A stretch of DNA of 12,585 nt from assembly GCF_001949145.1 (NCBI RefSeq), contig NW_019091741.1, forward strand, positions 103,703 to 116,287, in the 5' to 3' direction. Below are positions 7,161-12,585 of the stretch, piece by piece. Numbering within the stretch: the first letter of the stretch is position 1; each line of letters opens with the position of its first letter. Made by a program: the position numbers and the translations under genes. A model generated the notes under the pieces. That model was not told the DNA's origin. It searched no databases and saw only the letters and a program-made list of their open reading frames with translations. The DNA comes from Acanthaster planci. Lineage: Eukaryota; Echinodermata; Asteroidea; Valvatida; Acanthasteridae.

Positions 7161-7763
7161 GTAAGTAGTCTGGAAACAAATAAAATGTCAACTGAGTTGT
7201 GCTCATTCTGCTGAAAGTTCCTTACTTCCCAAAGATAAATCCAGTTGGGTTTTTTTTTGGGGGGGGGGACTGGGATACAGTTTTGAGGATGCGCCTTGAT
7301 ATATGGGCTGGAAGCACAACCCGCGTGGCCAAGGGTTCCAAACATGCTCAATGGCTGCCGAAAATCTTAGATTCCAGAAGTCTTTAAGTCAAAACTGCAG
7401 TCCTTCGAAACAGGGGGCATCATTCACTTAACGTGTGTTGCCCTGTCACCATGCACCTGCACTGTACATCCATGCTGAGATTATGCACGAGAACCACTGA
7501 AGAAATTTTAAAGGCTTTGGGGGGCAAATTACTAAACAGGGTTTTCATTTTTATTTTCAGTGGGCGGGGATTATTTGCTAATTTGGAAGGGGTGGGATAG
7601 ATGCATCCCTCTAAATGTATCTTTGTTTCTTACTGAAGAGAAAGCTTTGCATCAACGCATAGTGAGGCCCAATTGCATGGAGACGCCTGATTGGAACAAT
7701 TTTTTAAAGCGGGAAATTTCTCAATATTGACAAGTAAGGCATTTGAAATATTCTTTTGTCCAG
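7161..7763 (+). other. Intron 10
   Basis: A 603-bp intron ending at acceptor tcttttgtccag. It has AATAAA at 7179-7184, only 18 bp after the donor, and an in-frame TAG at 7166-7168. A T9-G10 homopolymer junction (7250-7268) follows, then more G-rich tracts near 7520 and 7562. No coding segment is seen. Confidence 0.75.
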
Positions 7764-7919
7764 TGTCCTGTCCGCCTGGTACCTTCCACAATACCGCCAG
7801 CAACACCTGCAGCTCCTGCCCAGCCAATACCTACCAGAACAAACCTGAGCAGGAGAGCTGCACCCCTTGTCCCGAGGGCAGTGAAACGCAGCAAACCGGC
7901 GCCTTCAGCGCTGAACACT
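7764..7919 (+). CDS. Exon 11: GCC2/GCC3 (ephrin-receptor-like) cysteine module
   Basis: This 156-bp exon encodes 52 residues, phase 1 at both ends (acceptor TTTTGTCCAG, donor ACT|GTAAGT). The order CPPGTFHN, then CSSCPANTYQ, then CTPCPEGSETQQTGAFSAEH, completed by Cys from exon 12, is the GCC2/GCC3 pattern. That module is known from ephrin receptors, SVEP1 and related proteins. The module begins in exon 10 with CKPGQII, so the intron falls within it. It is the last ectodomain module, about 16 residues from the membrane helix. Confidence 0.9.
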
Positions 7920-8040
7920 GTAAGTCCGACAGCATCACCTCTCACAGACAGTTGTTACAAAGTCCAGCGTGCAATGCTTTTCAAAATGGGCTCGTAGAAT
8001 CTTTGTAGAAAGTCTGGTATCGTTTGGACCTTTACTCTAA

Positions 8041-8067
8041 AACAAACTGAACAGTGTTCAGTTTGTT
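8041..8067. repeat. Perfect inverted repeat, 12-13-bp arms
   Basis: Left arm aacaaactgaac (8041-8052) and right arm gttcagtttgtt (8056-8067) are exact reverse complements around agt. As DNA it is a 13-bp-arm palindrome with one central base. As RNA it gives a 12-bp stem with a 3-base loop. It lies mid-intron, away from splice sites. Confidence 0.85.
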
Positions 8068-8413
8068 CAGATTGATGGATGTCAGACACTGAGATAAGTG
8101 TTCCAATGTGTCACAAGCACTCATGTCAAAGCCACTGTCCCCAATGTGTTAGTCTACATACACTACAGTGTATGCCATTTGGAGTTGTCTGGAAAATGTG
8201 TCTATCTTTTTGTTTTACTCTCTACAAGTCAAGAAAAAAATGTTATGTTCACGTTATAACCTGTCCAAGAAAGTTTGACTCTGTAACGTAATTATAATCC
8301 ATGAAGACTTAATGTGTGGAATGGGGTTCTAAACACACATGCACCTTTAGTGTTGGTAAGCGTTGCATGTTTGAAGTGGCTTGCCACTTTCCTCAATGCT
8401 GGATTTGGTCTGG

Positions 8414-8447
8414 CGGTCTCAGCTGTCCCCCGGTCTCAGCGGTCCCC
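8414..8447 (+). repeat. Two tandem 17-bp units
   Basis: The units cggtctcagctgtcccc (8414-8430) and cggtctcagcggtcccc (8431-8447) differ at one base. This looks like a small tandem duplication in intron 11. It could vary in copy number; no function is apparent. Confidence 0.8.
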
Positions 8448-8717
8448 CTCACCAAATATGGTAAAATACGCCAACTCTGCACACAACAACGGGAAAGTCG
8501 TCCATTTAATGTCCCGCTATTCAGGGGTGATGGCTGAGACTTTTAAATGTAAGTCTGAAGTCATTCTAATGCTCTGTTGGTATTTTGTACTCTCTGAAAA
8601 GTTACCGGTAGGTGAACCTTGTTTTAAAAAAAAAATTCGCACTGTCCCTGTGCCACCTTTGAAAGATAACAATTGCATCATGTACCTGTGCCATATATTG
8701 GATGTTTTGAATCACAG

Positions 8718-9301
8718 GTGTAAAGACAGGCAAAGAGCCCGTGGTTGGCCCCTGGACGCCGACCTTGATCGGCATCGTGGCTGGAGCAGGTGGTCTCATC
8801 GTCCTCTTACTGGTCATCCTTGCCTGCGTGTATGTCGTCAGGTCCTCCCGCCACCGCTCGAACAATTCGCAACAGGACAAGAACGGGTCCCTATCCAACT
8901 TCACTCACCTCAACAAGGCCTACGACGAAACGGACGAGCCCGAGATGCAGTTCCACGGTGGGGTGTCACTCTCCAGTGACACCACCTACCAGAACGTGGT
9001 GGACGATGACGTGCTGGACACGGGCAGCACTGACCACCTGGTGCGCATCCCCAGCCTGTCCCAGTACAGCGACTACTATGCCACGCTTAATGCCCGCTCG
9101 GCTCCCGTGCCCGACACGCCACCGCCGCCCCCTCCAGTTGCGGCTCCTGCCCCTCCGCAGGTCAACGGGGGGCCTCCCTCACCCCCTCCTCCTCCCCCGG
9201 GGCCCGACCTCAACGCCAACAATTCCAACGCAGGTGCTGATCACACCTACCAGAACGGCGACGTTGCAAATGTGGGTGGCAAGGCCAAGTTCCAAGTTTG
9301 A
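8718..9301 (+). CDS. Exon 12: transmembrane helix and cytoplasmic signalling-type tail, stop codon
   Basis: The last coding exon starts after TGAATCACAG; its GT completes the final Cys of the GCC2/GCC3 module. A short linker (VKTGKEPVVGPWTPT) leads to a hydrophobic helix of about 25 residues (8765-8839; GIVAGAGGLIVLLLVILACV) with small-residue G-x3-G spacing. Positive residues RSSRHR follow, so the C-terminus is inside. The tail of about 150 residues is unusually G+C-rich. It has two YQN motifs (Tyr at 8987-8989 and 9248-9250; YxN is a known Grb2-type SH2 target when phosphorylated). It also has YATL (9077-9088; a YxxPhi sorting or SH2-type site), proline runs at about 9108-9210 suited to SH3 or profilin binding, and a terminal FQV (class II PDZ-like). 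TGA is at 9299-9301. The motif functions are inferred from family knowledge. Confidence 0.9.
8765..8839 (+). other. Transmembrane segment
   Basis: About 25 uncharged hydrophobic residues, beginning LIGIVAGAGG and ending ACVYVV, flanked outside by a Pro/Trp linker and inside by RSSRHR. This fixes a type I topology, with the Cys-rich domains outside. The G-x3-G-x-G-G start could favour helix-helix packing. Confidence 0.9.
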
Positions 9302-10590
9302 TCCGAAATTAGCTCCGCCTTCCACCAGATCACTTGCATAACAGAGTTGCTGAAGGGAGCCAAGTTAACAGCAAACAAGGTCAGTGAATGGGTGTCGCTG
9401 GAAAATAAGTGTCTCGTCAAATGATGTAGGTCTTATTTCCAAGCCAAGGAAGATACCGGTCATTATACCGACACAGGGTAACCATTGATAGATATTTCAG
9501 AAGTTGCATCACAGTGCTCCCTTTCACAAAGAACATCGAGCCTTACTCTCTAGTCTACTCTCTAGATGTCACACACTTCGTGTTACACTTACTGTACCAA
9601 ACGTCTTATGTTTAACAATATGTTTGCTTGTCTAAGTTTGCAGTTATAGTCTGCCAATGAATATCTTTGTAGCCACCGTTCGCATGTATTGAGTCAGAGA
9701 GAGGTGCTCTTGCAGATTTTAAAGCAGTTTGCAAAGTTTAAAAACTGAATCTGTCTTTGTAAAATTTGATACAAACTTTGTAAGATAATTTACAACAACA
9801 CGTATGCCTTTTTTAGTCCTTTCTTTCTCTTTGAATAATGTTTGACCTTATTGGCTGGCCAGTAAGATATATGTAGTCTCAGTGAATGAAATCTATAATT
9901 TAGGTGTGATGATAGGATGTTTATGGCCAGTTAATGTTCCTTTTTTTTTTTAACATCAGTTGTCATGTTTGTGAAATTCGCATTTCAAACGAGCCCAGGG
10001 TTTATTTCACATGGCCTAACTGCAAACCGGCCGCCTATTTCCTCTGCGCAGTGTGGTAACAAACCATTTTTTTTTTTTATCGCAAGTACATTTTTGTACT
10101 CTGTGATTGCCAACAGTCTGACTACGGAGGATCCGCTGTCGGCAAATAGACTCAAAATACCATAGCCGGTACTCATTCTACATCGGTGATTTTTGGACGT
10201 TAATGTTCGTCTGCAGCTGTTCTTTGAAAAGTTTGTTTTCTGAATAGTGGCTGTGTTGAAATCTACAAAGGTTGTGGGTGATAAAACTTCATCTAGGGAT
10301 CTACATGTATCAACGTATGCTTTGTGCTTATCTGGGTACGCGGTAGTCATCATGGTCCAAATCTGTAACTTGGTGTTTTTTGGAACAGTTCGTCTCTTCA
10401 ATGAATCTCCATTTTTAATCAGAGCGCTGGAGGTCTGCCAGTGGAAAAGTCAGTCGGAGATGCAAAGACAAGGGTCGACTTACATCAGGATGTCGTGTTC
10501 ATGTTTGAAAACCCAAAATTTGCAATATCACAGTAGTCATTTTATGCAATGAAGCCGATTGTATATTTTTGTACTTTGGTATGCATATAT

Positions 10591-10610
10591 ACAGTGTACA
10601 TGTATACTGT
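10591..10610. repeat. Near-perfect 20-bp palindrome around TACATGTA
   Basis: acagtgtacatgtatactgt pairs with itself at 9 of 10 positions; the tenth is G-T, which is a wobble pair in RNA. It sits in the 3' UTR in an AT-rich setting. Confidence 0.75.
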
Positions 10611-11573
10611 GTAAGATGTTCTTCAGAAAATGTTTGAATCTGAATAACATAATCTGAATTTTTACAAAGAGTTACCGAGATATGCTTTGAAGAACTGAGG
10701 TCAAACAAATTATTGGCATCGTCTGTGCTTTGCTTGTTATTTCAGTGAAACCATTTTTATTTAAATTGTATTGCTGTCTGTTGCAGTACATTCCAAAACC
10801 TGCCAATGGGGACTTCTTTTTACGTCAGCGGGAAAAGATTTTTCATGAGTTGTCGCACAAGGAGAAAAATATATTCACACCTAGTAAAATATATGAGTGT
10901 GATCATAGTGAATTTGAAGTGTTGACTTTTAATTGCAATACTGTGCACTGTATGTACGTGACTTCATGGAAACCAAAATGTGATGTTCTCTTCTGTAGTA
11001 TATATGGCCAGTGTATCACTTCAAGTTGAGAAAAGGTGCATTCAAGTCTGCATAAGCTTTAAATCTTGGCACAAGATTCCACTGTTTGCTGTTTAATGCA
11101 AAGGTGCCATCTGCAGTTTATACGGGTGTGGCGTGACAGTTATTCAGAGCTTTTGCCATGAATGTGACATTCTTGTACCAGTTTGCATGTCTTTTTTGTA
11201 TGAAACACAGATGTGTGTGTTTGAAGGGACAGTCTTGAAACATCGTGGATTTATTATTTTTTCAGGTAAAGGTGGTTCAATGCAATCACATACACAAGTC
11301 ATGTTTTGTGAATTTTATGTAAACTGAAGTTATACTTTGCACATCATTCTATTAATTAACAGTTTAACAGTAAATCTGTTCTTACAGATGTTTATTTAAT
11401 TCAATCATTGCGGTATCATGTTTATAATGTGAGAGGATGATATTTGTTTGTTGCAGGTTTTAAAGTTCAAGCATTTTATATGGTGTATTAGAGAATCAGT
11501 TTATTGGATTAGTAAGACGATTACGTAGACCACTTGCAGGTTTTAAGGCGCAATGCAAAAGTGTCAGTGTACA

Positions 11574-11581
11574 TGTAAATA
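11574..11581 (+). promoter_or_regulatory. Candidate Pumilio response element
   Basis: TGTAAATA matches the known PUF-protein recognition sequence UGUANAUA. It lies about 110 bases before the poly(A) signal, overlapping a TACATGTA octamer. An 8-mer match in 2.4 kb can occur by chance. Confidence 0.35.
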
Positions 11582-11689
11582 CATTTTATAGTTGGGCAAT
11601 TTGGTTAAAGAATATTTGCCGATGCCTATAAGCCTGTATGTCATTGTATTCAACACTTGAATTTATAACGAATTATGTGAATACTTCCC

Positions 11690-11715
11690 AATAAAAATAT
11701 TATTCTGAAATTACA
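11690..11715 (+). terminator. Polyadenylation signal and probable cleavage site
   Basis: AATAAA at 11690-11695 is followed by gaaattaca at about 11706-11714 as a likely cleavage area. T/GT-rich sequence (cttgtaatttcttgtatgt, 11723-11741) follows, as expected for a downstream element. No competing canonical signal occurs in the 3' UTR. A second AATAAA at 11812-11817 lies farther on and may be a weaker alternative. Confidence 0.75.
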
Positions 11716-11737
11716 TTGCACTCTTGTAATTTCTTGT

Positions 11738-12012
11738 ATGTCCGAAGAGCGGATCGGGGGGCAGGGGTTAAAAAACCTGCTCTGAGGGGAAAAAGGTTAA
11801 ATTAATTGGGAAATAAAAAGAACTAAAGTAAATTTAAAAACAAGATCCCCGCCGAATCTTATGTGTGCTAGGTGATGAGTACACCTATGTACCGGTACGT
11901 GTCATGTAATGTTTCATCCTCGTTTCTGCTTGTCCGCAAAAATGAGACAAACAAATAATCAAGCCTACTGCAGCCCCCCCCCACCAATATTCCTGGATCC
12001 GCCCCGATGTCC
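11738..12012. mobile_element. Possible degraded repeat element with GCGGATC ends
   Basis: gcggatc followed by a G6 run lies at 11749-11761. A C8-9 run, then cctggatccgcccc, lies at about 11974-12005 in inverse orientation. The hexamer atgtcc appears just outside both ends (11738-11743 and 12007-12012), as a target duplication might. Ends and duplications do not abut cleanly, so this is only a candidate. Confidence 0.3.
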
Positions 12013-12344
12013 AAAATCTATTTGTGGAATGCAGGAATAATATTAAACACTTTGTACTTCAAACAGCCTAAATGTCTAACACATCTGTGTTCTGTTGATA
12101 AGCATACATTCTTGAAAATGAAGCAAACTGACATACAAGTTTCAAACATTTTTAAAAGAAAAGACTTCAGGAACTCTAAACGAATAATTAAGCGAGAGGG
12201 AAAAGAGGAGGCAAGGAATAAGGCGTCGGGGACCGAGGAGGCTTCAAACAATATGGCTACATGCTCTGTTTGGCAAGCACATGGGTTTATCCACTGCGGA
12301 CACAGGGCAAGGGTCCGGTCCCCCTCGTTTTCTCTGTTTTCTTC

Positions 12345-12372
12345 GAATTCTGCATGTTAACATTCAGAATTC
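12345..12372. repeat. 28-bp inverted repeat
   Basis: gaattctgcatg (12345-12356) and cattcagaattc (12361-12372) are complementary at 11 of 12 positions around ttaa. It lies beyond the gene. Its function is unknown. Confidence 0.75.
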
Positions 12373-12585
12373 CCAACTTGGCATGAACAGAAAAAAGTCC
12401 TTTTTAGCTTGTTATAGTTGAGCTCTGAAAACAAAATACACTTCATTTGATTTGGTTGTTTCTATATTAACTTGAACATAAAAAAAAATCAGAGAAAACA
12501 TGTTTTCCTGAGCGGTATGATGGCCAACAAGTCTACGTCATCCGTAATCAGCAGGAATCACTGAATTTTAGAGCATTTTTGGAAA

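Larger units (their letters stand above)
7920..8717 (+). other. Intron 11
   Basis: A 798-bp intron with donor GTAAGT and acceptor tgaatcacag. It contains a perfect hairpin (8041-8067) and a 17-bp tandem duplication (8414-8447), plus an A9-10 run near 8626. No coding signal was recognised. Confidence 0.75.
1049..11715 (+). other. 3' portion of a multi-exon gene for a modular single-pass receptor (EGF x6, HYR x2, sushi-like, GCC2/GCC3, TM, tail)
   Basis: Twelve exons were assembled by hand from Cys-pattern matches bounded by AG acceptors and GT donors. All junctions are phase 1 and join without a stop, apart from a one-base excess inside each of exons 3 and 4. About 870 residues are visible: EGF domains 1-6 (about residues 1-239), HYR 1 and 2 (240-409), sushi-like (410-472), a module with a furin-type site (473-624), GCC2/GCC3 (625-676), then TM and tail (677-870). 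The signal peptide and any earlier domains lie upstream of the window. EGF, HYR, sushi and GCC2/GCC3 modules occur together in polydom/SVEP1-like and hyalin-related proteins, but this one ends in a membrane anchor and a signalling-type tail, so I give no name. Cell-surface adhesion or receptor function is inferred. Confidence 0.88.
9302..11715 (+). other. 3' UTR of about 2.4 kb
   Basis: From the stop codon to just past the AATAAA at 11690-11695 the sequence is AT-rich, without a coherent open frame on either strand. I found no other AATAAA in it. It contains T10-11 runs near 9942 and 10069, three TACATGTA octamers, a near-perfect 20-bp palindrome (10591-10610) and one Pumilio-type TGTAAATA (11574-11581). 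A UTR intron cannot be excluded. Confidence 0.7.
11720..12585. other. 3' intergenic region, no gene seen
   Basis: Short open frames exist on both strands near 12007-12360 but show no domain, splice context or codon-use signal. The region holds a possible degraded repeat (11738-12012), bounded by gcggatc near one end and gatccgc near the other, and a hairpin (12345-12372). It is otherwise AT-rich. Confidence 0.6.

Noticed and set aside
6658-7206. Minus-strand open frame of 182 residues opposite exon 10
   Set aside because: An antisense shadow of a high-G+C exon; no domain and no independent signals.
8314-8979. Long + strand open frame (221 residues) running from intron 11 into exon 12
   Set aside because: It reads exon 12 in the wrong frame, giving Arg- and Pro-rich text. 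The correct frame has the TM helix and a spliced acceptor at 8716-8717.
8790-9341. Second open frame across exon 12
   Set aside because: A shadow of the G+C-rich coding frame; composition is low-complexity Thr/Arg/Pro and it lacks a start context.
9965-10552. Open frames within the 3' UTR on both strands
   Set aside because: Short and without domain or composition evidence; they lie between the stop codon and the sole poly(A) signal.
12007-12360. Open frame of 117 residues downstream of the gene
   Set aside because: Lys-rich, low-complexity text without domain or splice evidence; AT-rich intergenic DNA.

Overview
The window is animal nuclear DNA carrying the 3' part of one large multi-exon gene on the + strand. 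Twelve coding exons have GT-AG borders and are separated by introns of about 0.15-1.0 kb. Every internal exon starts and ends in phase 1, the usual pattern of extracellular proteins built by exon shuffling. The domain mix (EGF, HYR, sushi-like, GCC2/GCC3), the mobile elements and eight copies of TACATGTA suggest a marine invertebrate deuterostome. Amphioxus is my best guess, but the sequence alone does not settle the species. I see no bacterial genes, CRISPR arrays, tRNA or rRNA genes.

Layout: 1-1048 is the end of an upstream intron with degenerate repeats. Exons 1-6 (1049-3657) each encode one EGF-like domain. Exons 7 and 8 (4054-5607) each encode a HYR domain. Exon 9 (6370-6558) is a sushi/CCP-like domain. 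Exon 10 (6705-7160) is a larger module with an RRRR furin-type site. Exon 11 (7764-7919) is a GCC2/GCC3 (ephrin-receptor-like) cysteine module. Exon 12 (8718-9301) encodes one transmembrane helix and a proline- and tyrosine-rich cytoplasmic tail. A 3' UTR of about 2.4 kb follows, with AATAAA at 11690-11695; 11720-12585 is intergenic.

The product, about 870 residues of it visible here, is best read as a single-pass type I cell-surface receptor or adhesion protein. It has a modular ectodomain, a possible cleavage site near the membrane, and a tail with two YQN motifs, a YATL motif, polyproline runs and a C-terminal FQV. I do not recognise it as a named gene. The amino end lies upstream of the window.

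Most notable points: two single-base excesses in homopolymers that break EGF exons 3 and 4; a Looper/piggyBac-like MITE with exact TTAA duplications in intron 2; a diverged tRNA-derived SINE in intron 7; a stop codon and AATAAA just after the exon 10 donor, which could yield a soluble isoform; and a perfect 27-bp palindrome-like hairpin in intron 11.
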